Positions 17,027 to 25,868 of a stretch of 64,000 nucleotides of DNA are shown one piece after another. The notes under the pieces are model-generated. The model had not been told where the DNA came from. It saw only the letters and a list, made by a program, of their open reading frames with translations, and did no database searches. A program made the position numbers and the translations under genes. Positions within the stretch are counted from its first letter, which is position 1; every line of letters begins with the position of its first letter. Origin of the DNA: Gammaproteobacteria bacterium (GTDB lineage Bacteria; Pseudomonadota; Gammaproteobacteria; Competibacterales; Competibacteraceae); NCBI GenBank assembly GCA_020846135.1, contig JADLEK010000041.1:1-64000 (forward strand), read 5' to 3'.

Positions 17027-17686
17027 CTAGATCTTCCGCTCGAACGGGGTCAGCGCCCGGCTGGTCAGCCGATACAACTGGGCAGGACGATGCGCCCCGC
17101 CCCGGAACCGGTCCGGAATCGGCTCGATGATGTCCTGCTCCAGAATCTTGTGCCGGAACGACGCCTGATCCAGCCGGGTCCCGATGGTCTGCTGATAAAT
17201 ACGGTGCAGATCATTCATGGTGAACTCCGCCGGCAACAGGAACGCCGGCAACGAGGAATAGGTCGCCTTCCCGCGCAGCCGCTCAATGGCCTGGTCCACA
17301 ATCTGCCGATGATCGAAAGGCAGCGTTGGCAACGTTTCGACCGGAACCGCCTCCACCGCTTGGCTCTGAGTCAACAAGTCGGCGGGAATCAGCGCGTAGT
17401 AGGCGACGCTGATCGACCAGCCCCGAGGATCGCGGGCCGGGCCGGAAAAGGTGAATAACTGTTCCAGATAAGGCGCATCGATCCCGAGCTTGCCGCGAAT
17501 CACCCGGCGCGCCGCCATCGTCGTATCCAGATCCTCCTCGATATGCACAAACCCGCCCGGCAGGGCGAGAACGCCCTCGAATGGCGGTTCCCGCCGCCGC
17601 GCCAGCAACAGGCACAGGCGTTCATCCAGAATGGTGAATAACGCGGTATCCACCATCACCAGCGGTTGTTGATAAGTTTGCTCCAC
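17027..17686 (-). CDS. NrtR-like Nudix-domain transcriptional repressor
   Basis: The 219-residue protein has an N-terminal Nudix fold (residues about 8-130) and a C-terminal winged helix (about 145-215, including FTMNDLHRIYQQTIGTRLDQ). The Nudix box begins GGFVHIEEDLDTTMAARRV but the catalytic glutamates are replaced (VIRGKLG where REUXEE is expected), so it should sense rather than hydrolyse. NrtR proteins bind ADP-ribose or related nucleotides and control NAD genes. Here it is divergent from a J-domain/VWA/PurA-like operon with two palindromes between, so that operon is its likely target. Confidence 0.85.
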   Translation of the reverse strand: MEQTYQQPLVMVDTALFTILDERLCLLLARRREPPFEGVLALPGGFVHIEEDLDTTMAARRVIRGKLGIDAPYLEQLFTFSGPARDPRGWSISVAYYALIPADLLTQSQAVEAVPVETLPTLPFDHRQIVDQAIERLRGKATYSSLPAFLLPAEFTMNDLHRIYQQTIGTRLDQASFRHKILEQDIIEPIPDRFRGGAHRPAQLYRLTSRALTPFERKI

Positions 17687-17706
17687 GCGCTGCGCCCCAC
17701 TTTGAT

Positions 17707-17722
17707 GTTATTAGTAAATAAC
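17707..17722. promoter_or_regulatory. Candidate operator 1 for the Nudix repressor
   Basis: GTTATT-AGTA-AATAAC is a perfect inverted repeat with 6-bp arms, 20 bp before the repressor start codon. Length, AT-richness and position fit autoregulation by the Nudix repressor. Confidence 0.55.
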
Positions 17723-17762
17723 CAGTTTTAATACTATCTTGATCGCCTTAGTTGGTCTACGC

Positions 17763-17780
17763 AACAATAATTTAATTGTT
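17763..17780. promoter_or_regulatory. Candidate operator 2 for the Nudix repressor
   Basis: AACAAT-AATTTA-ATTGTT is a second perfect inverted repeat with 6-bp arms. It lies just upstream of a possible promoter for the J-domain gene, so one repressor could control both directions. Confidence 0.5.
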
Positions 17781-17782
17781 AC

Positions 17783-17811
17783 TTGCAATAAACAAATAAC
17801 TAGATTAGACT
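17783..17811 (+). promoter_or_regulatory. Possible promoter of the J-domain/VWA/PurA-like operon
   Basis: TTGCAA (17783-17788), a 17-bp spacer and TAGACT (17806-17811) form a moderate sigma-70 match. GGAGG precedes the ATG at 17834. Confidence 0.4.
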
Positions 17812-17833
17812 CGCTGCTCATGGAGGTTGCCAT

Positions 17834-18877
17834 ATGAACCACGACATCACCGCGCTATCCGCAGCAGATCTGCTGGCTATGCCGTTATCCCGCCCGGAGC
17901 GCCTGTTTACCGGCGATCCGGATCAGGCCCGGCGCGAATTTCGGACCTTGGTCGCGCACTGGCACCCGGATCGCTGTTCGCACCCTGAAGCCACCGCCGT
18001 GTTTCAGCACCTGAACCGGCTGTATGAGGCGGCGGAGCGGAAACTGCGTGATGGCGTCTGGCAGACCCCGGGATTGCTCAATCTGCGCGGCAATGACGGG
18101 ACCCGCTACCAAATCAGTTATCTGCGCGAACGGGAATTTGAACTCGGCCAACTGTTCATCGGCCCCGAAACCGTGACCTGGCTGATGGAAAAGCCACACG
18201 CTGATCTATTTCAGAATGGGCTGGACGCTATTTCCAGGCTGCGCTTCGCCGATGAGCGAATGGCGGCGCAACTCCAGCCCGGTTTGCCGGAGATCGCCGC
18301 CCGGTTCGAGACCGCAGATCGTCTGGCGCTGGTCATGCGGAAAGCCCCGGATTTACTGCTGCTGAGCGACGTACTGGCGCATTTCAACGGCAGGATGGAC
18401 GCCCGGCAAGTCGCCTGGATCATCAGTTCGCTGCTCAATCTGGTGTGTTATCTGGACTACGCGAAGCTTGCCCACAACGCGATTCTGACCGATGCCGTGT
18501 TCATCTCGCCGCCACGGCATAGCAGCGCCCTGCTCGGCGGCTGGTGGTACGCGGTCCGGCAGGGACAACCGATGCGGGCTGCGCCGGCGCTGACCGTGCA
18601 ATACGCGCCGTTCGACGTAATCAACTGCAAATGCGGCGATATCCGCACCGATCTGGAACTGGTGCGGGTGGTGGGTCGGGCGCTGCTGGGCGATGTCAGC
18701 GGGGCGCGACTGGCGCGGGATAAAGCGGCGCCGCCGGCAATGCTCGACTGGCTGTGCTTGCCGGCCAGCGGTGCGCCGCTTCAGGAGTATCAAACCTGGC
18801 AAGGCCAGGTGTTGAAGGCCAGCTTTGGCGAACGCCGGTTTGTCAGGCTGGATGTGTCGGTGAATGACCTTTACTAA
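17834..18877 (+). CDS. J-domain protein with C-terminal kinase-like domain
   Basis: The 347-residue protein has an N-terminal DnaJ-like domain, with the HPD tripeptide at residues 44-46 in LVAHWHPDRCSHPEA. Residues about 85-330 resemble a degenerate protein-kinase-like fold: a helix LLNLVCYLDYAKLAH precedes HNAILTDAVFISPP (near 214), where a catalytic loop would be, and LLGGWWYA stands where DFG would be. The Asp and Asn of a working kinase are missing, so it may be a pseudokinase; that fold call is tentative. It starts the operon divergent from the Nudix repressor, with GGAGG ahead of the ATG. It is followed 17 bp later by the VWA gene. Confidence 0.75.
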   Translation: MNHDITALSAADLLAMPLSRPERLFTGDPDQARREFRTLVAHWHPDRCSHPEATAVFQHLNRLYEAAERKLRDGVWQTPGLLNLRGNDGTRYQISYLREREFELGQLFIGPETVTWLMEKPHADLFQNGLDAISRLRFADERMAAQLQPGLPEIAARFETADRLALVMRKAPDLLLLSDVLAHFNGRMDARQVAWIISSLLNLVCYLDYAKLAHNAILTDAVFISPPRHSSALLGGWWYAVRQGQPMRAAPALTVQYAPFDVINCKCGDIRTDLELVRVVGRALLGDVSGARLARDKAAPPAMLDWLCLPASGAPLQEYQTWQGQVLKASFGERRFVRLDVSVNDLY

Positions 18878-18894
18878 CTGGGAAGGAGAGTCTT

Positions 18895-19809
18895 ATGGGT
18901 ACGGCACGTTGGGATCCGGCGGATTGGAGCGCCTATGCGGCTTCGACCGCTCGCAAAAGCACCGCGGCGGTATTTGCCGCCCGCACTATCGATCCGGACC
19001 TGAATCCGTTCGGGGTGGCGCTGCGTGAATCGCGGGATTCAGCTCTGAATCCGCAATCGACCGCGATTGTCGTTGGGCTGGATGTGACCGGCTCGATGGG
19101 GATGATCGCGGATGCGCTGGCCCGCAAAGGGCTGGGCACGATGGTGGAGGAAATTCTGGCCCGCAAGCCGGTGTCCGATCCGCACATCATGTGCCTGGGG
19201 ATTGGCGATGTGCTGTTTGACCAGGCTCCGCTGCAAGCCACCCAGTTTGAGGCGGATATCCGCATCGCCAAACAACTGGAAAAGCTGTGGCTGGAGAAAG
19301 GCGGCGGCGGCAACGCCTGCGAGTCCTACAACCTGCCGTGGTACTTCGCCGCCCAGCACACCGCGACCGACTGTTTCGAGAAGCGCGGCAAGAAGGGCTA
19401 TCTGTTCACGGTCGGCGATGAAGAGCCGCCGCTGGATTTGCCGGCGGACGGCATCGCCCGGGTGCTGGGCGATCATGAAACGCGGGATTTCCAGTCCAGC
19501 GAGTTATTAACCCTGGTCGGCCGCCGCTATCACGTCTTTCACGTCATTGTCGAGGAGGGTTCGCACGCCCGCAGCGACCCGAGCGGGGTGCGCGACCGCT
19601 GGACCGATTTACTGGGGCAGCGGGTGATTGGCCTGTCCGATCACACCAAACTGGCCGAAGTGATCGTGTCGGCGATTGAAGTCAACGAAGGGCGCGACCG
19701 GGATGCGGTGGCGAAAAGCTGGGGCAAGGATACGGCGCGGGTGGTGCGGCGGGCGGTTGGAGCGCTGACCCCGGCGACCGGGCGCAGCGCCGGCGTGGTG
19801 CGCTTCTAA
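18895..19809 (+). CDS. VWA-domain-like protein
   Basis: The 304-residue protein has a metal-site-like motif DVTGSM at residues 63-68 after a hydrophobic strand (TAIVVGLDVTGSM), as in von Willebrand factor A domains. A later GYLFTVGDEEPP (near residue 167) resembles the strand carrying the third metal ligand. No signal peptide or membrane span is seen, so it is cytoplasmic. Similar VWA proteins act as scaffolds in kinase/phosphatase stress modules such as Ter systems. GGAAGGAG precedes the start. The stop overlaps the next start by one base. Confidence 0.75.
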   Translation: MGTARWDPADWSAYAASTARKSTAAVFAARTIDPDLNPFGVALRESRDSALNPQSTAIVVGLDVTGSMGMIADALARKGLGTMVEEILARKPVSDPHIMCLGIGDVLFDQAPLQATQFEADIRIAKQLEKLWLEKGGGGNACESYNLPWYFAAQHTATDCFEKRGKKGYLFTVGDEEPPLDLPADGIARVLGDHETRDFQSSELLTLVGRRYHVFHVIVEEGSHARSDPSGVRDRWTDLLGQRVIGLSDHTKLAEVIVSAIEVNEGRDRDAVAKSWGKDTARVVRRAVGALTPATGRSAGVVRF

Positions 19810-20981
19810 TGGACCGGGAGACTGCCGCCCGGGTCGTGATCGGCGCCCAGTTCGGCGACGAGGGCAAGGGTCAGGTGGTCGCTGGTGAGGCGGCTGCCAC
19901 CGGCGATGACGGGATCGTGGTGCGCTACAACGGCGGAGCGCAGGCCGGTCATACCGTCGTTACCCCGGACGGTCGCCGTCATGTATTCAGCCATGTCGGC
20001 AGCGGCGCGTTCAGCGGTACCGCCTCCTTCCTGTCGCGCTGGTTTGTTTCCCACCCGATCCTGTTCCTGAGAGAGCAGGCGGTGCTGGCGGCGCTGGGAG
20101 TGAATCCGGTAGTCGCGGTCGATCCCGTCAGTCCGGTGACCACCCCTTACGATATGCTGATCAACCAGATCGTCGAGCAGGCGCGAGGCGACGGTCGGCA
20201 TGGCAGTTGCGGGGTCGGATTTGGCGAAACCATCGAGCGCAACCTTGCGCCGCCCTATGCCCTGACTGTTCGCGATCTGACCGATCCGGGGCTGGCTGAC
20301 CGGCTGGATGCGATTCGCCGTGATTACGCCCCGGCCCGGCTGGCCCGCCTGGGCTATGGCGCGGCCTATCTGGAGAACGCCGATCTGTTCCAGTCCGAGG
20401 CGGTGCTGGACCATTTTGTGGAAGATGTCGGGCGCTTTCTGGAGGCGGTGACGGTCAGCGACGCCTGGACCGCGACGCGGGGGCGAGCAGTGATCTTCGA
20501 GGGCGCGCAAGGGTTGCGGCTGGATCAGGATCGCGGCTGCTTCCCCTATGTGACCCGCTCGAATACCGGGCTGCGCAATGTCCTGGAACTGGCGGGGGAG
20601 CTGGGTCTGGAGCGACTGGAGGTGAGTTATGTGACCCGGGCCTATCTGACCCGGCACGGGGCCGGACCGCTGCCGCATGAACTGCCGGAGCCACCCTATC
20701 CCGGCATTGAAGACGCCACCAATCGGCCCAATCCTTATCAGGGTACGTTGCGGTTCGGCTGGCTGGATCTAGATCAACTCGGGCAGGCGCTGGCCGCTGA
20801 TTTGGCTGATGTCCGGCGCTTTCCCGCACTGACGGTCAACGCCCGGCTGCGGGTGAGCTGTCTGGATCAGCTTGGCGATGCGCCGGTGATTTACTACTGC
20901 CAGGGCCAGCGTCGGCAGGACGGGCCGGAGTGGTTTCTGACGATGGCGGCGAAAGCAACCAAATCCCCTCTACCGCCTTGA
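19809..20981 (+). CDS. Adenylosuccinate synthetase paralogue of unknown substrate
   Basis: The 390-residue protein is clearly of the PurA superfamily. GAQFGDEGKGQVV (residues 12-24, keeping the catalytic Asp17), the histidine in GGAQAGHT (residue 48), IFEGAQGLRLDQDRGCFPYV and YVTRAYLTRHGAGPLPHE are present. It is about 40 residues shorter than PurA. The aspartate-binding loop, normally GATTGRRRR, is reduced to YQGTLRFGW, and the guanine-specificity TKxD motif is not recognisable. It therefore may not make adenylosuccinate. It overlaps the VWA gene (TAATG) and ends the operon. Calling it purA would probably be wrong. Confidence 0.8.
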   Translation: MDRETAARVVIGAQFGDEGKGQVVAGEAAATGDDGIVVRYNGGAQAGHTVVTPDGRRHVFSHVGSGAFSGTASFLSRWFVSHPILFLREQAVLAALGVNPVVAVDPVSPVTTPYDMLINQIVEQARGDGRHGSCGVGFGETIERNLAPPYALTVRDLTDPGLADRLDAIRRDYAPARLARLGYGAAYLENADLFQSEAVLDHFVEDVGRFLEAVTVSDAWTATRGRAVIFEGAQGLRLDQDRGCFPYVTRSNTGLRNVLELAGELGLERLEVSYVTRAYLTRHGAGPLPHELPEPPYPGIEDATNRPNPYQGTLRFGWLDLDQLGQALAADLADVRRFPALTVNARLRVSCLDQLGDAPVIYYCQGQRRQDGPEWFLTMAAKATKSPLPP

Positions 20982-21217
20982 CCGCAGGACGGTATCGACA
21001 TGCTTTGCCCGGATGGGGCCGATGGCAACGCCACTGTTCGCCGCGCAGAGTGAGCGGTTACCCATCAACTACTCTCAGTCTACAGCTATACTCCAAGGAA
21101 GTTATTGTCGGCCAAATCCCTGGTTGCCCCGCTCATTCTCTGCATTGAACCACCACAATGCCGGTCTGCTCCAGTGAGCCTGTGCCGGCTCGCCCCAACG
21201 CCAACGGGTTAAAAACC

Positions 21218-22633
21218 ATGCCCCATTCCAATGAACCGGCGGTGCTGCTGGACGGCATTCGCGCTTTCATCGACCCCGCTCATGTCCGCATCGATCCCGA
21301 CAGTGGTCTGAACTACGGCCGCGACTGGACCCGGCTCTACACGCCGAACCCGCTGGCGGTGGTTTTACCCGGCAGCGTTGACCAGGCCCAGCAACTGGTG
21401 CGCTACGCTAATGATCACCGGCTGGCGCTGGTTCCCTCCGGCGGCCGCACCGGCTTGAGCGGCGCAGCGGTCGCTTGTCAGGGCGAAATCGTGGTGTCGC
21501 TGGAGCGGATGAACCAGATTCTGGAATTCGATCCGGTGGACCGCAGCGTGACCTGTCAGGCCGGCGTCGTGACCGAGGCGGTGCAGAATTTCGCCCGCGA
21601 CCATGGCTTGTACTACCCGGTTGATTTTGCCTCACGCGGCTCCAGTCAAATTGGCGGCAATATCGCGACTAACGCCGGTGGAATTAAGGTGATTCGCTAC
21701 GGCCTGACCCGCAATTGGATTACTGGGCTGAAAGTCATTACCGGGCGCGGCGATCTGTTGGAGTTAAATCGGGGGCTGATTAAAAACGCCAGCGGCTATG
21801 ACCTGCGGCATTTGTTCATCGGCAGCGAGGGAACGCTGGGCCTGATTGTTGAAGCGACCTTGCAATTAACCCGGCCCTTGCGCGAACCGGTGGTAATGGT
21901 CTTGGGCGTTCCGGATCTGGATAGCCTGATGTCGCTCTATCACGTTTTTCGCAACAAGCTGGAGTTGAGCGCCTTTGAGTTTTTTTCCGAAACAGCCCTG
22001 CGCTATGTGCTGAAAAAAGGGCTGCATCGTCCGTTTGATGTCGCAACGCCTTATTATGTACTGATTGAATTTGATAACCTGGAACAGTTGCATACCGATA
22101 CGGCGCTGGCGCTGTTCGAGCAATGCGCGGAACAGGGCTGGCTGGCGGATGGCGTGATCAGCCAAAGCGAGAGCCAGGCGAAAGAATTATGGCGCTTGCG
22201 GGAAGACATCAGCGAGTCCATTGCAGAATATCAGCCTTACAAAAATGATCTGGCGGTGCGGATTTCGCGGGCGCCAGCGTTTTTGGCCGAGGCTGATGCG
22301 CTGTTAACCCGGGAATATCCGGATTTTGAGGTGTTGTGGTACGGCCATATTGGCGACGGCAATCTGCATATTAACATTCTCAAACCTGCTGAACTGGATC
22401 CCGCAGCTTTTATCACGAAATGCGGAGCGGTCAGCGAACATCTGTTCGGCGTTTTACAGCAATATGGCGGCAGTATTTCTGCCGAGCATGGCGTGGGACT
22501 GACCAAAAAGCCGTATCTGAATTACACCCGCAACGAAACGGAAATCAGCTATTTACGGGCGATTAAACAGGTGTTTGATCCGAATGGCGTCATGAATCCG
22601 GGAAAGATTTTTGATTCCCATAATGATGCTTAA
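21218..22633 (+). CDS. FAD-binding dehydrogenase (D-2-hydroxyglutarate/D-lactate type)
   Basis: The 471-residue protein has the PCMH-type FAD domain (VLPGSVDQAQQLVRYANDH, SGGRTGLSGAAV, ASRGSSQIGGNIATNAGG, GLIKNASGYDLRHLFIGSEG) and a GlcD/LldD-like C-terminal domain with WYGHIGDGNLHINI, EHGVGLTKK and DPNGVMNPGK. Such enzymes oxidise D-2-hydroxy acids and pass electrons to a quinone or flavoprotein. D-2-hydroxyglutarate or D-lactate are the likely substrates; sequence alone does not decide. The start at 21218 is chosen because the preceding 20 residues are Pro-rich and unlike the family. The 236 bp before it show no other gene. Confidence 0.85.
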   Translation: MPHSNEPAVLLDGIRAFIDPAHVRIDPDSGLNYGRDWTRLYTPNPLAVVLPGSVDQAQQLVRYANDHRLALVPSGGRTGLSGAAVACQGEIVVSLERMNQILEFDPVDRSVTCQAGVVTEAVQNFARDHGLYYPVDFASRGSSQIGGNIATNAGGIKVIRYGLTRNWITGLKVITGRGDLLELNRGLIKNASGYDLRHLFIGSEGTLGLIVEATLQLTRPLREPVVMVLGVPDLDSLMSLYHVFRNKLELSAFEFFSETALRYVLKKGLHRPFDVATPYYVLIEFDNLEQLHTDTALALFEQCAEQGWLADGVISQSESQAKELWRLREDISESIAEYQPYKNDLAVRISRAPAFLAEADALLTREYPDFEVLWYGHIGDGNLHINILKPAELDPAAFITKCGAVSEHLFGVLQQYGGSISAEHGVGLTKKPYLNYTRNETEISYLRAIKQVFDPNGVMNPGKIFDSHNDA

Positions 22634-22671
22634 TCCATCCCTCAAATTTCAACTTGGCATACCCTTGAACC

Positions 22672-23376
22672 ATGAACGGCAGTCGCGTCTATCAATGCAC
22701 TCCGATTAATGCCCTGGTCGAAGGCATTTACGAGCAAAAAATCCCGTTTGCGCAAATCCGCCAGCATGGCGATTTTGGCTTGGGCACCTTTGATCAGCTC
22801 GATGGCGAGATGGTGATGCTCGACGGGCAGATTTACCAAATGACTGCGGATGGTCAAGTAAAACCGGTCGGCGACCAGGCCTTGACACCGTTTGCCTGCG
22901 TCACCTTTTTCAAACCGATGAGCCAGGATACCTTGACCGGGAAAACCGACTACGCCGCCTTTTTGCAATGGCTACTGAATCTATTGCCGTCGCCGAATAT
23001 TTTCTACGCCCTGCGGATTGATGGCGTATTTGCCCAAGTCAAGGTGCGCTCAGTGCCAAAACAGGAGAGCTACCGGCCCCTGGTTGAAGTCGCGCGGGAA
23101 CAGCCGGTTTTTGAGTTCCATGAAATTGAGGGCACACTGGCGGGATTTTTTACCCCCACGTTCATGGCATCGATCAATGTACCCGGCCTGCATCTGCACT
23201 TTCTGTCGGCTGACCGCCAGCATGGCGGTCATTTGCTGGAATGTCAGCCGCAACAAGTGCAGGCCGGCGTACAGTTGATCAATACCCTGGAACTGGGGTT
23301 GCCGATGAATCTGGATTATCTGACCTGCGATTTTCAGCGCAACATCGATCAGGATTTGCATGAAGCTGAGAAGTAA
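22672..23376 (+). CDS. budA: Alpha-acetolactate decarboxylase
   Basis: The 234-residue enzyme converts acetolactate to acetoin. It shows the conserved start GIYEQKIPFAQIRQHGDFGLG, the QLDGEMVMLDGQIYQ block, and NVPGLHLHFLSADRQHGGH, which supplies the histidine zinc ligands. The acetolactate synthase and butanediol dehydrogenase that often accompany it are not next to it. It follows the FAD-dehydrogenase gene by 38 bp and may be co-transcribed with it. Confidence 0.9.
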   Translation: MNGSRVYQCTPINALVEGIYEQKIPFAQIRQHGDFGLGTFDQLDGEMVMLDGQIYQMTADGQVKPVGDQALTPFACVTFFKPMSQDTLTGKTDYAAFLQWLLNLLPSPNIFYALRIDGVFAQVKVRSVPKQESYRPLVEVAREQPVFEFHEIEGTLAGFFTPTFMASINVPGLHLHFLSADRQHGGHLLECQPQQVQAGVQLINTLELGLPMNLDYLTCDFQRNIDQDLHEAEK

Positions 23377-23490
23377 TACCCATTCTCAGCAGGTTTTCGC
23401 ATTTATGGTTCTCGATTTTCGTCATTCCCGTGAATGCGGGAATCCAGTCAGCCGCTGAACAACTGGATACCCTCTTTTGCGAGTATGACG
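23377..23490. repeat. Palindromic repeat between convergent budA and purH
   Basis: CGTCATTCCCGTGAATGCGG at 23420 begins a 29-bp arm that pairs imperfectly with 23462-23490 in reverse. This is the widespread CGTCATTCCCG-type intergenic repeat. Just before it, 23378-23399 carries AATACCCATTCTCAGCAGGT, which recurs inverted at 13779-13800. As it lies between convergent genes, the palindrome could serve as a two-way terminator. Confidence 0.65.
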
Positions 23491-23498
23491 ACAGCGCG

Positions 23499-25082
23499 TT
23501 AGTGCCGGAAATGCCGCATCCCGGTAAACACCATCGTCATCTGATGCTCATCGGCGGCGGCGATCACTTCGTTATCACGCATTGAACCGCCCGGCTGAAT
23601 TACGGCGGTAATCCCCAATTCAGCAGCCAGATCAATGCCGTCGCGGAATGGGAAAAAGGCATCGGAACCCATTGCCGCCCCGGTTAAATCCAGCTTTTCT
23701 TCCTGCGCTTTCATTGCCGCAATCCGCGCTGAAAAGACCCGGCTCATCTGGCCCGCACCGACTCCGAGAATCATCCCGTCCCGACCGTAAACAATGGCAT
23801 TGGATTTGACGAATTTCACGACTTGCCAGGTAAAGAGCAAGTCAGCCAATTCCGCGTCAGTCGGTTGGCGCTGCGTTACGACTTTCAAGTCCGCCAATGC
23901 GACCTGACCCAGATCGCGATCCTGCACCAGCAACCCGCCATTGACCCGCTTGTAATCCCAGCCCTGCGCCCGGCTATTGCTATCCCACTGACCACAAGCC
24001 AGCACCCGCACATTCTGTTTACTCGCCGTCGCCACTAATGCCTCGGGTAATACTTCCGGCGCGATGATGACCTCGACGAATTGCCGATCCACAATGGCTT
24101 TGGCGGTCGCCGCATCCAGGGGCCGGTTGAAGGCGATGATCCCGCCGAAGGCCGAAGTCGGGTCCGCCTGATAGGCCCGGTTATAGGCATCAAGCAGGGT
24201 TGCCCCGACTGCTACCCCACAGGGATTGGCGTGCTTGACGATCACGCAGGCTGGCATAGTGAAACTCTTGACACATTCCAGCGCGGCGTCAGTGTCGGCG
24301 ACGTTGTTATAGGACAGTTCCTTGCCCTGTAACTGGCGGGCCGTGGCGATACACGCCTCAGCAGGCTGCGGCTCCACATAGAACGCAGCGTTCTGATGCG
24401 GGTTTTCGCCATAACGCATGGCTTGGGCTTTGTGGAACTGGACGCTGTAACTGCGTGGGAAGGGATCGCGCTCGCCATTGGCCTGAATTGAACCGAGATA
24501 ATTGGCAATCGCGCCGTCATAGCGGGCGGTATGCTCAAAAACTTTCACCGCCAGATCAAAGCGGGTGGCCGCAGTCACTGCGCCATGATTCTCCCGGATT
24601 TCATTTAACACCCGCTTGTAATCAACGGCATCGGTAATCACCGTGACCGCCGCATGATTTTTAGCCGCCGCCCGCAGCATGGTCGGGCCGCCAATGTCGA
24701 TATTTTCAATGGCGTGCGGCAAAGTGCAATCGGCTTTGGCCACCGTCGCGGCAAACGGGTAAAGATTCACCACCAACAAATCAATCGGCGAAATGCCGTG
24801 TTGATTCATGGCCGCGTCGTCTTCGCCACGCCGCCCGAGTAATCCACCGTGAATTTTCGGATGCAGGGTTTTTAGCCGCCCATCCATCATTTCGGGAAAG
24901 CCGGTGTAATCCGCAACTTCAATCACCGGAACGCCATTGCTGCTTAACAGCTTGGCGGTGCCACCAGTCGAGAGCAGTTCCACGCCGAGTTCATGCAGGG
25001 CGCGGGCGAAATCAACCAGGCCGGTTTTATCGGAAACACTGAGCAGGGCGCGGCGAATGGGAAGAGCGGAAATGGGGTTCAT
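23499..25082 (-). CDS. purH: Bifunctional AICAR formyltransferase/IMP cyclohydrolase
   Basis: The 527-residue product carries out the last two steps of IMP synthesis. The N-terminal cyclohydrolase domain begins [20 protein letters not shown] and has STGGTAKLL. The C-terminal transformylase domain has [18 protein letters not shown], the catalytic [11 protein letters not shown], and a typical end including [19 protein letters not shown] (here [20 protein letters not shown]). Length is normal. The gene is followed on the same strand by none; the palindrome at 23420-23490 separates it from budA. Confidence 0.96.
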   Translation of the reverse strand: MNPISALPIRRALLSVSDKTGLVDFARALHELGVELLSTGGTAKLLSSNGVPVIEVADYTGFPEMMDGRLKTLHPKIHGGLLGRRGEDDAAMNQHGISPIDLLVVNLYPFAATVAKADCTLPHAIENIDIGGPTMLRAAAKNHAAVTVITDAVDYKRVLNEIRENHGAVTAATRFDLAVKVFEHTARYDGAIANYLGSIQANGERDPFPRSYSVQFHKAQAMRYGENPHQNAAFYVEPQPAEACIATARQLQGKELSYNNVADTDAALECVKSFTMPACVIVKHANPCGVAVGATLLDAYNRAYQADPTSAFGGIIAFNRPLDAATAKAIVDRQFVEVIIAPEVLPEALVATASKQNVRVLACGQWDSNSRAQGWDYKRVNGGLLVQDRDLGQVALADLKVVTQRQPTDAELADLLFTWQVVKFVKSNAIVYGRDGMILGVGAGQMSRVFSARIAAMKAQEEKLDLTGAAMGSDAFFPFRDGIDLAAELGITAVIQPGGSMRDNEVIAAADEHQMTMVFTGMRHFRH

Positions 25083-25124
25083 GCGAGAGTCCGGGGGTGT
25101 GGGTTCAATGAAAGTCAGGATGAT

Positions 25125-25796
25125 TCAGGCGGGATGGGTAACCGACCCTTCAGCGCCAAAATACAGGTCATAAAACCGATCTTTTTCGGCGTCATACTGC
25201 AACAGTTCGCCGTTTTCCAGATCGTAATACCAGCCGTGCAGGGTTAAACAACCGTCATCCACGCGCTGGCGAATGAACGGGAACGTCAGCAGATTATCCA
25301 GCGAGGCGCGAATCCCGGCCCGCTCACAAGCCCGTTGCTGAAACTCACGGCCGGCATCCGGCCAGCGCCGTAACACTTCTTCACGGGCCGGCGCCGCAAT
25401 TTGCACCCACGGCGCGATGAAGCCTTCACCTTCATCATTCTGACCGTAGCCTTCCAGCAGCGCCTTGATGCCGCCACAGTGCGAATGGCCGAGGACAATG
25501 ATGTTTTCGACTTCCAGATTGCAGACGGCGTATTCCAGAGCGGCGCTGGTGCCGTGATAGCGGCCAGTGGTCTCATAGGGCGGAATCAGGCTGGCGACGT
25601 TGCGCACGACAAATAAAGCACCGGGCGCGGAATCAGTAAGAATCGCCGGATCGACCCGCGAATCGCTACAGCCGATCAACAGGGTGCGCGGGGTTTGGCC
25701 CTGCAGCGCCAAGCGGTTGAACAGCTCGCGGTTCGGTTCAAAGCTCTTGATCCGAAAGCGTTGAAAACCTTTCAATAACTCATTGATTTCAGCCAT
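25125..25796 (-). CDS. Beta-class carbonic anhydrase
   Basis: The 223-residue enzyme interconverts carbon dioxide and bicarbonate. The first zinc cysteine and the Asp-Arg dyad are in LIGCSDSRVDPAIL (near residue 42), and the second cysteine and the histidine in VLGHSHCGGIKALL (near residue 100). It lies just downstream of a NuoM-like gene on the same strand and just upstream of purH. Carbonic anhydrase beside an antiporter-like proton-channel subunit recalls bicarbonate-uptake modules. Confidence 0.94.
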   Translation of the reverse strand: MAEINELLKGFQRFRIKSFEPNRELFNRLALQGQTPRTLLIGCSDSRVDPAILTDSAPGALFVVRNVASLIPPYETTGRYHGTSAALEYAVCNLEVENIIVLGHSHCGGIKALLEGYGQNDEGEGFIAPWVQIAAPAREEVLRRWPDAGREFQQRACERAGIRASLDNLLTFPFIRQRVDDGCLTLHGWYYDLENGELLQYDAEKDRFYDLYFGAEGSVTHPA

Positions 25797-25868
25797 GATG
25801 GACAGCTCTGGCAGGGAAGAATGGGCGGATTATAGCCTGAATCGCCGCACTCGCTGCCCATTCCCCAC

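Noticed and set aside
19809..20981. Identification as phage-type PurZ (2-aminoadenylate pathway)
   Set aside because: There is no dATP hydrolase, DatZ or phage gene nearby, and the catalytic Asp typical of PurA is kept. It fits a separate paralogue better.
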